Source: an uncultured Flavobacteriales bacterium (GTDB lineage Bacteria; Bacteroidota; Bacteroidia; Flavobacteriales_G; Salibacteraceae). From it: a stretch of 64,000 nt of DNA. The stretch's first letter is position 1, and each line of letters begins with the position of its first letter. Shown here one piece after another: positions 45,869 to 53,975 of the stretch. The stretch spans positions 172,105 through 236,104 of the forward strand of contig CAJVZZ010000001.1 in NCBI GenBank assembly GCA_913020435.1, given 5' to 3'. A program made the position numbers and the translations under genes. The notes below the pieces were generated by a model. That model worked only from the letters and a program-made list of their open reading frames with translations, was not told the origin of the DNA and did not search any database.

Positions 45869-46360
45869 TTACTTACGACGTTTTTTCTTTTCTACCTTAT
45901 GCATTTTGATTAGAGCCTGGTTTTCTCCGTTGCTTGAAATCTGAACTTCTAGAAAATGCATTCCACTTTTGTGATACTTAATCACGGTTGGGAGATCGTA
46001 GCGTTTATTTTCGAAACGGGCCGTTCTTTTATTCTTTTTGGTTAACGTAAAAAAGATCCGTTCATCTTCATTGTACCCATAAAGTTTTGCTGATAGTAGT
46101 ACCTTTCCTTCTCTGGATTCTAACCAAAGATGTTCATTCATAGTAGTGTCTCCATCTTCCTTTACTGTAAAATTGAATCCTTCGTAAAGAGTATCAGAAA
46201 CGGGTTTCCATACTTCAAATATTTCAGAGTGATCTTGGCGTATTTCCCATTCTCCAAGTATCCAATTGTAATTATTTAGATCTGGTTTATGCTCGCAACT
46301 GCTTAAAACCAATAAAGTAGTCGCAAATAGTAGGAACTTAAATTTCAAAAAGTTACGCAT
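45869..46360 (-). CDS. DUF6265-like lipoprotein
   Basis: A 163-residue lipoprotein from the ATG at 46360; a longer frame from 46540 lies inside the E1 gene and lacks family character. The signal MRNFLKFKFLLFATTLLVLSS ends in a lipobox with Cys22. The mature part (NWILGEWEIRQ, EVWKPVSDTLYEGFN, WLESREGKVLLSA) is a lipocalin-like small barrel of the DUF6265 type. The C-terminus is Lys/Arg-rich. The ATG overlaps the E1 gene end by eight bases, so it is read as the second gene of that transcript. Role unknown. Confidence 0.78.
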   Translation of the reverse strand: MRNFLKFKFLLFATTLLVLSSCEHKPDLNNYNWILGEWEIRQDHSEIFEVWKPVSDTLYEGFNFTVKEDGDTTMNEHLWLESREGKVLLSAKLYGYNEDERIFFTLTKKNKRTARFENKRYDLPTVIKYHKSGMHFLEVQISSNGENQALIKMHKVEKKKRRK

Positions 46361-48785
46361 GAATTGCAGGGAAGTTATTAGGGTTTGATTCAGACATAAT
46401 TTTGTACGCTGCTTCAACAATATCTTCAATACTTGGTTTCGAGAAATAGTCTCCATCTGAACCATAAGCAGGGCGATGTGCTTTAGCAGTAAGTGTAATT
46501 GGTTTAGCATCCAGATACTGATAACCTCCTTGATTTTCAATTACTTGCTGCATCATAAATGCAGAAGCACCACCAGGAACATCTTCATCAATGAATAAAA
46601 TTCTACTTGTTTTCTTAAGCGATTCTACAATGCTTTCATCAATATCAAAAGGGAGTAAAGTTTGAATGTCAATAACTTCAGCACTAATTCCCAGTTCCGT
46701 CATTTCTTTAGTCGCAGCCTCTACCATTCTTACCATTGAACCATAAGTAACCAGCGTAATGTCACTTCCTTCTTTTATGATTTCAGGAATTCCAAGTGGA
46801 GTTTTGAATTCACCCAAATTAGAGGGTAAGTTTTCTTTTAAACGATATCCGTTTAAGCTTTCGATTACGATTGCAGGTTCTTCAGCACTCATTAAGGTAT
46901 TGTACATTCCCGCAGCTTGTGTCATGTTTCTAGGAACACAGACATGAATACCTCGAACGGCGCCTAAAATCATTCCCATAGGCGATCCTGAATGCCAAAC
47001 ACCTTCTAGTCTATGGCCACGAGTTCTAATAATAACGGGTGCTCTTTGGCCACCTTTTGTTCGGTACTGAACAGTCGCTAAATCGTCACTTATTAATTGA
47101 ATTGCATAATGCACATAATCTAAATATTGAATCTCTGCAATTGGGCGAAGCCCCCTCATTGAAAGTCCAATTGCCTGGCCAATTATTGTACACTCTCGAA
47201 TTCCAGTATCGAAGACACGGTGCACCCCGTATTTGTCTTGAAGACCTTCAAGACCTTGATTCACTCCACCAATTCTACCAGCATCTTCACCAAAAATGAC
47301 CAATTCCGGGTTTTTGCTCAATAGCTTGTCGAAGTTGTCTCTCAGTATTTCTCTTCCGTCAACCTTATTGTCACTTTCGTAGTTAGGTTCAACAGGAAGC
47401 ACTTCCAATGCATTGCCTTTAGAGTCATTGTATAAAAATGAATCGTATCTGTGTTCGTTGTTTGATAATTCAGTTTTATACCAATTGATTAGACTTTGCT
47501 TCGCTGGATTACTGTCTTTTCTTATGTAACGAATTGTTTTTCGAATGGCCACGAAAATATCTCTTCGCTCAGGTTCTGAAATAGCTTTTAAATCACTACT
47601 TAATTTCTGAACGAAATTTTTGTTTTCACTAGCTGAAGCAGTGGCTTCAATTAAAGCAACTGCAGTGTTTTGTTCAGCTTTAATTTCGAACAAGAAAGCA
47701 GCCCAAGCTGCTTTTTTAGCATCGCGAACTTCTTTTTTGCATTCTTTTACTATGGTATCTAATTCTTCATCATTAGTTGCACCAAGTTCAATCATCCATT
47801 TGCGATATTGAACGATACAATCGTATTCTGTTTCCCAAGTAAGTCGGTCAGCAGACTTGTAGCGCTCGTGTGAGCCAGAAGTTGAGTGTCCTTGTGGTTG
47901 AGTTACTTCTTCAACATGCACCAAGACAGGAACATGCTCATCTCGAGCAACTCTGACAGCTTCATCGTAAGTCAAACACAAATTTCTATAATCCCAGCCT
48001 TTTACATTAAAGATTTGGAAACCATTGGTTCCTTCTTGTCTCTGAAAACCAGCAAGTGCTTCAGAAATACTTGCTTTTGTAGTTTGAAATTCTTTTGGTA
48101 CTGAAATGCCATGACCATCATCCCATACAGACATAACCATGGGAACGCTCAATACTGCAGCAGCATTCATCGCTTCCCAAAACATTCCTTCAGAAGTACT
48201 TGCATCGCCAATAGTTCCAAAAGCTACTTCGTTTCCGTTATTCGAAAAATTCTTTTTGTCTTTTAATTCTGGTGAGTTTCTGTAAAATTTAGAGGCATAA
48301 GCTAATCCTAACAGTCTAGGCATTTGGCTAGCAGTCGGTGAAATATCGGCAGAGGCATTTTTCATTTCGGTTTGAGGCAACCAATCTCCGTTTTCATCAA
48401 TAAAACGAGAGGCGTAATGTCCATTCATTTGACGGCCACCAGAAGCAGGTTCAGCCTCTACAGAAGGGTGAGCATAAAGTTGAGCGAAAAATTGTTGGAC
48501 CGTAAGTAACCCAGCAGCCATCATCATGGTTTGATCTCGATAATAACCACTTCTCCAATCGCCATTTTTCCATTGTTTTGCAAGGGCTATTTGAGCGATT
48601 TCCTTCCCGTCTCCAAAAATTCCAAATTTGGCTTTTCCAGTAAGTACTTCACGGCGACCCAATAAACTAGTTTCACGGCTAAGAGTTGCCAATCTAAAAT
48701 CGGCAAGCAATTCTTTTCTAGCTTCTTCTGGAATTGTTTTTACGGCTGCCTCAACTGCCTCAATTGTTTCATTTTGTTCTGCCAT
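46353..48785 (-). CDS. 2-oxoacid dehydrogenase E1, fused alpha and beta subunits
   Basis: An 810-residue protein containing both halves of a thiamine-diphosphate E1. The alpha part (about 1-380) includes the pyrophosphate site GDASTSEGMFWEAMNAAA; the beta part (about 460-805) opens with VFGEDAG-type IFGEDAGRIGGVNQGLEGL and ends with DEDVPGGASAFMM. Together it decarboxylates a branched-chain 2-oxoacid or pyruvate and hands the acyl group to a lipoyl E2, whose gene is not here. The fusion of alpha and beta is usual in Bacteroidota. An upstream frame to 48839 was rejected: the promoter below places transcription start inside it. Start MAEQNETIEAVE. Confidence 0.93.
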   Translation of the reverse strand: MAEQNETIEAVEAAVKTIPEEARKELLADFRLATLSRETSLLGRREVLTGKAKFGIFGDGKEIAQIALAKQWKNGDWRSGYYRDQTMMMAAGLLTVQQFFAQLYAHPSVEAEPASGGRQMNGHYASRFIDENGDWLPQTEMKNASADISPTASQMPRLLGLAYASKFYRNSPELKDKKNFSNNGNEVAFGTIGDASTSEGMFWEAMNAAAVLSVPMVMSVWDDGHGISVPKEFQTTKASISEALAGFQRQEGTNGFQIFNVKGWDYRNLCLTYDEAVRVARDEHVPVLVHVEEVTQPQGHSTSGSHERYKSADRLTWETEYDCIVQYRKWMIELGATNDEELDTIVKECKKEVRDAKKAAWAAFLFEIKAEQNTAVALIEATASASENKNFVQKLSSDLKAISEPERRDIFVAIRKTIRYIRKDSNPAKQSLINWYKTELSNNEHRYDSFLYNDSKGNALEVLPVEPNYESDNKVDGREILRDNFDKLLSKNPELVIFGEDAGRIGGVNQGLEGLQDKYGVHRVFDTGIRECTIIGQAIGLSMRGLRPIAEIQYLDYVHYAIQLISDDLATVQYRTKGGQRAPVIIRTRGHRLEGVWHSGSPMGMILGAVRGIHVCVPRNMTQAAGMYNTLMSAEEPAIVIESLNGYRLKENLPSNLGEFKTPLGIPEIIKEGSDITLVTYGSMVRMVEAATKEMTELGISAEVIDIQTLLPFDIDESIVESLKKTSRILFIDEDVPGGASAFMMQQVIENQGGYQYLDAKPITLTAKAHRPAYGSDGDYFSKPSIEDIVEAAYKIMSESNPNNFPAIHA

Positions 48786-48836
48786 ATCCGAAATTTTAAA
48801 TCTACAAGCACCGTGGAAACGTACTTTTTGGGAACG

Positions 48837-48865
48837 CAAAAGTAACTATAATCGAAGCATTACAA
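48837..48865 (-). promoter_or_regulatory. Bacteroidota promoter of the E1 gene
   Basis: On the minus strand TTG (48865-48863), 18 bases, then TACTTTTG (48844-48837), close to TTG-N19-TANNTTTG. It fixes the E1 start at 48785, with a leader of about 45 bases. Confidence 0.6.
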
Positions 48866-48964
48866 AAAGAACAGAATTGACCTTTAAAATGAGTCTGAAC
48901 GGCTGATATATGAAGCTTTTTGAGGTACGAACTATGATTTCATATACATTGTTAACATTTGTCT

Positions 48965-50365
48965 TTATTCCACAATGAATATGCTATCTCCTTTAATTTT
49001 ATATGGGATACCTGTTAAATCGAAGAGTTTAGCATAGGCATCTTGAGGGTTTTTATGTTTTGTATTTATAAAGTGATCAATTCCGTCAATCTTTTCTTGA
49101 TTCATTCCAAGTTTTGTAAAGGTAGACGCTATGCAATCCTTTGGAAACCTTGTTAAAGAATCTTTACTAAACTTAGCCAATTCACGATTCATTTTAAAGA
49201 TATTATCTGATTTATTATCTCCATCTATTGCAGCACAAGCCGCCCACACAGCAAGAGAGCCTCCGCTGTAATTCAGTTGCTCATACCCTTTTTTATGTGG
49301 AGCTTCCAAGCTGACTTTTTGCAAATCCTCAATACTTTCTACTAAATATTTGTTCAGAAAAGTATTGAATCCTTTTTCCGTAAGCATTCCAAGCCTCACC
49401 ATTCCGCGGTGACTGATTATTTCTGCTCCACCTTCATTCATCCATCTCATGTCATCCATTCCAATATGAGATTGCCAAATATGACCCATTTCGTGTGCCA
49501 TAAATGTTCTCAACTTCATAGTTACTTTAGCGATAGGTATTGAATCAAAAGACCCAGACATAATTCCAGCAAACTGCCCATTTTGTGCACCACCACCTAT
49601 GCCAAATCCTTTGCCTGCATTTCTAGAATTCTTATCATAGGTCATTTGTATCATTAGTTTACCGTTAAGCACCTTACCAAACTCTTTATTGTATAATGTC
49701 ATAAATTTTTCTGCAGTAGAAAGAACATCTGCTCGGAGTGATGAGGGAAAGTCATTGTCTAGTAACAGCTGCACTTGTTCAGATTCTGTGATCATATCAC
49801 GATTTCCGAAAAAGACAAAATAACCTGAACCTTTTATTGCTATATCTTCAGTTGAATCTGAATTTGGGACTAGTATGCTCTCATCTTTAAGTCCTATGAA
49901 TGAATAACGCAAATCAAAATTATGCATCATTTCGACTAGTCCAAGTAATCTGATTTTAGAGGCGAATCCTAGTGGTCCAGTATTAATGCTCACTCCCTGA
50001 TTAAAATTTGCAAAAGGTTGCGGAGCATAAAATACTATTTTTTTGTACGTTTTTACATTTACACTTATCTTCTTGAACGCGCTTTTATCTTTTTTTTCTA
50101 ACCAAGAATATCCTGATTCATCTTTAGTAAAATGAAAATCCTCTGGCAAATCCCACGAAGAATCGTGGTATTTTTTAGTCTCAGGTCCTGTCATGATACC
50201 TATGACCGACTGATCAAAATTATAATCTATATGCCACGAATCGTTATCCGTGTGTATTACGGTTACCTCGCCTTTTACTGTTCCTAAACCATTAAGTTCA
50301 CTTAGAGCAAAACACCCAAGTAAAAATATTACGGATGTGATTATAATTATTTTTTTATATTTCAT
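48965..50365 (-). CDS. gluzincin-like metallopeptidase, membrane or lipid anchored
   Basis: A 466-residue exported protein. The start is a signal sequence with a lipobox-like LLGC (Cys18), so it may be a lipoprotein. A zinc site MAHEMGHIWQSH gives His291, Glu292 and His295; sixteen residues later MNEGGAE (Glu311) supplies a likely third ligand, as in M1/M61-type gluzincins. The preceding beta domain (residues 30-180) and GIGGGAQNGQFAGIMSGSF also resemble the M61 glycyl aminopeptidase layout, though the family could not be fixed. Probable periplasmic or surface peptidase. It follows the PspC gene by 98 bp on the same strand. Confidence 0.8.
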   Translation of the reverse strand: MKYKKIIIITSVIFLLGCFALSELNGLGTVKGEVTVIHTDNDSWHIDYNFDQSVIGIMTGPETKKYHDSSWDLPEDFHFTKDESGYSWLEKKDKSAFKKISVNVKTYKKIVFYAPQPFANFNQGVSINTGPLGFASKIRLLGLVEMMHNFDLRYSFIGLKDESILVPNSDSTEDIAIKGSGYFVFFGNRDMITESEQVQLLLDNDFPSSLRADVLSTAEKFMTLYNKEFGKVLNGKLMIQMTYDKNSRNAGKGFGIGGGAQNGQFAGIMSGSFDSIPIAKVTMKLRTFMAHEMGHIWQSHIGMDDMRWMNEGGAEIISHRGMVRLGMLTEKGFNTFLNKYLVESIEDLQKVSLEAPHKKGYEQLNYSGGSLAVWAACAAIDGDNKSDNIFKMNRELAKFSKDSLTRFPKDCIASTFTKLGMNQEKIDGIDHFINTKHKNPQDAYAKLFDLTGIPYKIKGDSIFIVE

Positions 50366-50463
50366 TTCTTATTGATGTTAGAACATTTATTAAGCCAAAT
50401 CTGTTTCCAGATAACTTCTTTAAATTCTTCTAAATTTAAACGAACCAATCAACCACCCAAGGC

Positions 50464-52284
50464 CTATCCAAACACATTAAAAGGACTTGGGAAGACTGGA
50501 TATTTATGAGTTAATTGCCTAGATAAAAGCGCAGCAGTTGCGTTAGTATCAATTATAGGTGCTACAACCTTTGTTTTTATTTTGTATTTAGGAACAACGG
50601 GGTTTCTGGACTGCCTCTCGCGTCTATCTTTTTTTCTAGATCGAATTCCGTCTTTAGTCATATCTAAGTGCAAACATTCCAATCCATTTTCAGTCATAGT
50701 CCAATAATTACTCAGCATATATTTATCGCGAGTGGAGGTAGTGTTTTTGATATCGTAGATCAACCAACCGCTTGTTTTATCTAGATATATCGTTTTTCCA
50801 ATAGGAATTGAAACAATGATTTTTACGCTTTGCTTTCGGAACAAATCTTTTTTTCTAAGGATAAAATAAGGGTCAAATTTTATTGAATTATCAGTAATAC
50901 TATAACTGTATTCAATATTCTCAGCTCTCTCGATTGCTCCTTTATACGTTGCTCCATGCGCTTCTTGTACAATTTTTATGGTTATACTATCGGTGTTGTT
51001 TTCAGTGATATCCAATTCAACAGCAGTTAAGTAAAGCTTATCTTCATAACTTTTAAGGACAAAAAAGTCATCATTATCGTCATAGGGAACTGCATCTATA
51101 GGAAAATGACTGTCATTTGCTGAAAGGTAAATCGTATCGGCAACAGTAGGTGCCAAGCTAAAGGACGAAATCACTTTGTCTTCTTTAGAGAATTCATTTC
51201 CGATTTGTAATCCAGTAACAATTAATAAGACAATTCCTGCAAACCAAGCTAAGGTAACACCACCTCCAATACTTCGTGGAAGAGATTGTATGTTAAATAG
51301 AATTTTAAGTCCTGCATAAAGCATGGCTAAAATGGGTATTCCAGCTGCTAGCCCTAGTCCTATCGTAATTGCAATCCGCTGATAACTAGTAAGAAACAAG
51401 ATATCATACATTTCTTTAATGGAGAAAGAGTTGTAGTTCCAACCAATATGAGACATTCCGTTCATATTTCCCAAACCAAATAGAGATGCCACAAGGGAAA
51501 TAAGGAATAATCCTCCAAGAATTATCAGAATAATTCCAAAGAATTTTCCAATAAAAGTAAGAACGAGTTTTACAATACTGAAGATGAAGTTGAATAGGGT
51601 TCCGAAGAAACCTTTAATTTTTCCAGAGTCAACATCACGGCCAAATTGATCAGCTTTTTCGCCTAAATGACTGAATTTTTTTTTTAAATGTTCAGCTTCC
51701 TCCCCAACGCTCTGACGAATACTATCAATATCTATTTTTTGACCCTTCATTTGAAGTTTATCCGAAGTGGTTTTTGCTTCAGGCGTAATTGCCCAAAGTA
51801 TTAGGTAAATAATTACTCCAGATCCACCAAAGAAAACAATGGCTATAAATAGTAGACGAACAATTATTGGGTCAACTCCAAAGTAATGAGCGGTTCCGCT
51901 GGAAACACCACCTAAAACTTTACTATCAGGATCTCTAAAAAAACGTTTAGGACCTCTTTTGGTTTGTTCAGAATATGCTTCTTCTTCGTATGCTTTTTCT
52001 GAAGAATAGGATTCAGTTTCGCTATCTTCAAATTGCTCAGGCTGTCCCATTATGGCTATGACTTCATCAACATCAAATTGAGAAATCACCTGCTTGCGAT
52101 CGTTTACTTTTTCGTGAAATATTTCGGCTATTCTAGATTCAATATCGATTAGAATTTCTTCTCCTCCCTTTGTACTTCCAAATTTCAGTTTAATAGAATG
52201 GAGATAATCTTGTAATTTATTAAAAGCTCCTTCATCAATATTGAAAATAATGCTGCTTATGTTTATGGTTACTGTCTTGTTCAT
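50464..52284 (-). CDS. pspC: PspC-domain membrane stress protein
   Basis: A 606-residue protein. Residues 1-90 are a Bacteroidota-specific N-terminal region (MNKTVTINISSIIFNIDEGAF, EVIAIMGQPEQFED). The PspC domain proper is at about 112-175 (RDPDSKVLGGVSSGTAHYFGVD, with one transmembrane helix). Three or four more helices (about 240-350) and an extracytoplasmic beta-rich domain (380-606) follow. Family members sense or respond to envelope stress; the PadR gene directly upstream (24 bp) is the usual regulator in this phylum. Confidence 0.9.
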   Translation of the reverse strand: MNKTVTINISSIIFNIDEGAFNKLQDYLHSIKLKFGSTKGGEEILIDIESRIAEIFHEKVNDRKQVISQFDVDEVIAIMGQPEQFEDSETESYSSEKAYEEEAYSEQTKRGPKRFFRDPDSKVLGGVSSGTAHYFGVDPIIVRLLFIAIVFFGGSGVIIYLILWAITPEAKTTSDKLQMKGQKIDIDSIRQSVGEEAEHLKKKFSHLGEKADQFGRDVDSGKIKGFFGTLFNFIFSIVKLVLTFIGKFFGIILIILGGLFLISLVASLFGLGNMNGMSHIGWNYNSFSIKEMYDILFLTSYQRIAITIGLGLAAGIPILAMLYAGLKILFNIQSLPRSIGGGVTLAWFAGIVLLIVTGLQIGNEFSKEDKVISSFSLAPTVADTIYLSANDSHFPIDAVPYDDNDDFFVLKSYEDKLYLTAVELDITENNTDSITIKIVQEAHGATYKGAIERAENIEYSYSITDNSIKFDPYFILRKKDLFRKQSVKIIVSIPIGKTIYLDKTSGWLIYDIKNTTSTRDKYMLSNYWTMTENGLECLHLDMTKDGIRSRKKDRRERQSRNPVVPKYKIKTKVVAPIIDTNATAALLSRQLTHKYPVFPSPFNVFG

Positions 52285-52308
52285 GGTGTGTGTATCTTCA
52301 GTTGTTGT

Positions 52309-52638
52309 CTACTTTTTTGATCTAATCTTCTGAACCGCATTTTGTAATTCTTTCCAGCTGCTGTCCAATTCTAGGCTGAATGATTTCCCCAATTCTGTTA
52401 ATTGAAAATATTTTCTCGGTGGTCCCGAATTAGATTCCTCCCAACGATAGGTAAGAAGTCCGTCGTTTTTTAGCCGAGTAAGCAAAGGGTAAAGGGTCCC
52501 TTCAACTACAATGAGTTTAGAAGCTTTGAGTTCGTTCAGAATATCGGAAGGATATGCCTCATTCTTTTCTAGAATGGAAAGGATACAGAGTTCCAGAATT
52601 CCTTTGCGCATTTGCGCTTTTGTGTTTTCAATGTTCAT
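52309..52638 (-). CDS. PadR-family transcriptional regulator
   Basis: A 109-residue winged-helix repressor. AQMRKGILELCILSILEKNEAYPSDI, then KASKLIVVEGTLYPLLTRLKNDGLL and SGPPRKYFQLTELGK are the PadR signature. It lies between a small exported protein and the PspC protein in one transcript (2-bp and 24-bp gaps). The palindrome at 53135-53155 ahead of the operon is the probable operator, so it most likely represses its own operon; the inducing signal is unknown. Confidence 0.92.
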   Translation of the reverse strand: MNIENTKAQMRKGILELCILSILEKNEAYPSDILNELKASKLIVVEGTLYPLLTRLKNDGLLTYRWEESNSGPPRKYFQLTELGKSFSLELDSSWKELQNAVQKIRSKK

Positions 52639-52640
52639 GT

Positions 52641-53093
52641 TTACTTGTGGTCTTTTACGGTGATATCACCATAGAATGAAATCATGGTTTTAGGTTTTTC
52701 ATTAGAAAAGGTAATAAAGTGAATTTCGTTGAACCGTTTTCCATTTCTATCAACATAAGGTAAAATGTCGTTATTGCTGTCTTTATTTCCTTCCCAGTCG
52801 ATTTTTTCGTATCCGCTTTTCTTTAAATCTTTCAATAATCCCTCCCAATTGGATTGACTGTAGTCGTTAAAAGTTAAAAATTTGATAGAAGTTAAATCAC
52901 CTTTTACAGAGTTCATTCTGTCGTTAATATCCATATCAAAAACTATAGCGTCAATCATGTCTTTAGAAAATGAGAAGGCTGTTACTCCATTTTTAGAGGC
53001 GTATTGAGTATGAATGTCTCCTTGCGGTGCGGGAGTGAAACTCATCAGGAAAATTGAGCTTGCGAGGACTGTTGTTTTAATTATTTGAATCAT
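52641..53093 (-). CDS. small exported protein of unknown function
   Basis: About 150 residues from the ATG at 53093; an in-frame TTG-type start at 53150 adds 19 residues that overlap the promoter and operator, so I reject it. Signal peptide to about residue 20 (LASSIFLMSFTPAPQ). The mature protein is unrecognised, with DIHTQYASKNGVTAFSFSKD and a beta-rich end (FITFSNEKPKTMISFYGDI). First gene of the PadR-PspC operon, so it may be an envelope-stress accessory factor (inference from position). Confidence 0.7.
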   Translation of the reverse strand: MIQIIKTTVLASSIFLMSFTPAPQGDIHTQYASKNGVTAFSFSKDMIDAIVFDMDINDRMNSVKGDLTSIKFLTFNDYSQSNWEGLLKDLKKSGYEKIDWEGNKDSNNDILPYVDRNGKRFNEIHFITFSNEKPKTMISFYGDITVKDHK

Positions 53094-53113
53094 AGTATTG
53101 CTGTATTGCCAAA

Positions 53114-53155
53114 CAAAGATATGTTTTAAAGAAGGTACTATGTAAAACAAAGTAC
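53114..53155 (-). promoter_or_regulatory. -7 box and PadR-type palindromic operator
   Basis: On the minus strand TATCTTTG (53121-53114) matches TANNTTTG and ends about 21 bases before the operon's ATG. Upstream of it, GTACTATGT-AAA-ACAAAGTAC (53135-53155, written on the plus strand) is a 9-bp-arm palindrome with a single mismatch. It sits over the expected -33 region, where a bound repressor would block RNA polymerase. Confidence 0.6.
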
Positions 53156-53245
53156 TATATATTTTAAGAAAGGTTGTATTTAGGGCTGAGTGGTTGAGTG
53201 AAAGTTTGGTGATTTAATTTTTACTATTCGAAATTAATAATCGTT

Positions 53246-53324
53246 ATGTCATGCTGAATTTATTTTAGCATCTCACTTTTGATTATTCAGTTTTTTGGAG
53301 ATGCCGCAACGAACTCAGGATGAC
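53246..53324. repeat. dispersed intergenic inverted repeat, two-arm copy
   Basis: The left arm GTCATGCTGAATTTATTTTA continues to GCATCTC, and the right arm is GGAGATGCCGCAACGAACTC continuing to AGGATGAC; the right arm is the imperfect complement of the left. The ends GTCAT...ATGAC are exact. A half copy is at 40239. The form is that of a small non-coding intergenic element found in many Bacteroidota genomes (from memory). No target-site duplication checked. Confidence 0.65.
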
Positions 53325-53351
53325 TCTAAAGAAGAAAAACGATTAAATAAG

Positions 53352-53382
53352 AAACAAAAAAGCGAAGGAGAAACTTCGCTTT
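53352..53382 (-). terminator. orphan intrinsic terminator, minus-strand orientation
   Basis: AAAGCGAAG (53359-53367) and CTTCGCTTT (53374-53382) form a 9-bp stem with a 6-nt loop. On the minus strand the stem is followed by TTTTTTG; on the plus strand only short T runs follow. No intact minus-strand gene lies upstream for more than 500 bases. Confidence 0.7.
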
Positions 53383-53975
53383 AGATTATCTACATAGCAT
53401 AGATTGCTCTATGCAGGTACAAACTCACAGGCAACTATTGTTCTTATATTCCTTTTATCCTGGAATCCAAGATCCGCGTTTTCGATTAAACGAATCAGTT
53501 CATTGATCTAGAGTTCCTGCGGAATACTTTCTTTTACTCATGTTTACAGCTTCTAATTTAACAGCAGTAGGATACGACAAAACAACGCGGTCGACTAATC
53601 ATTCTGTTTTACCAGTTTGGGGAAAGTTGAGTTCATCTTTAATGTGTTTATCCAAACCATGTTTTGAACCAGTTATTGCTATACATTTTATATTTGAGTC
53701 TAGCTTAGATAAATTGCCTGTAGCGTCAGATAATCGAGTTCATTTTGAGATATCTATTCAATAAAATAGTTGGATTAAGTTTATCGATTATCACAAAACA
53801 ATAAATCACATAATTTCTTAGTGAGATTTGAATAAAAAACGTCTTTGTTGCAGTAATATCTAGCCTATACTTTAGATTTATTTCATCTTAAAACGAATTG
53901 ATTTAGTAGAACATGACTGATTCTGGCTCTAAGAGTTTAATTAATAGTACTTTCGCGCCAAATTAGAATACCGTT
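53383..53975 (-). ncRNA. candidate small RNA or eroded gene before the orphan terminator
   Basis: No convincing gene. The minus strand carries a GCATAGA-GCAA-TCTATGC hairpin (53405-53422, a GNRA-type loop) about 25 bases before the terminator. Further up the same strand are short open pieces with stops (for example GLDKHIKDELNFPQTGKTE near 53660). These features fit either a small transcribed RNA or a dead gene whose terminator survives. The last 30 bases include TACTTTCGCGCC, a possible -7 box for the helicase gene on the plus strand. Extent on the minus strand is a guess. Confidence 0.25.

Noticed and set aside
46361-46540. The longer lipoprotein frame starting at 46540
   Set aside because: The extra 60 residues are frame-shifted E1 sequence, whereas the ATG at 46360 begins a clear lipoprotein signal.
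53415-53540. tmRNA, RNase P or SRP RNA before the orphan terminator
   Set aside because: None of the diagnostic sequences (tmRNA acceptor end, RNase P conserved core, SRP GGAA loop) is present.
53540-53764. A 74-codon plus-strand ORF as a real gene
   Set aside because: It has no family features, a poor start context and lies in a region better explained by an eroded minus-strand element.
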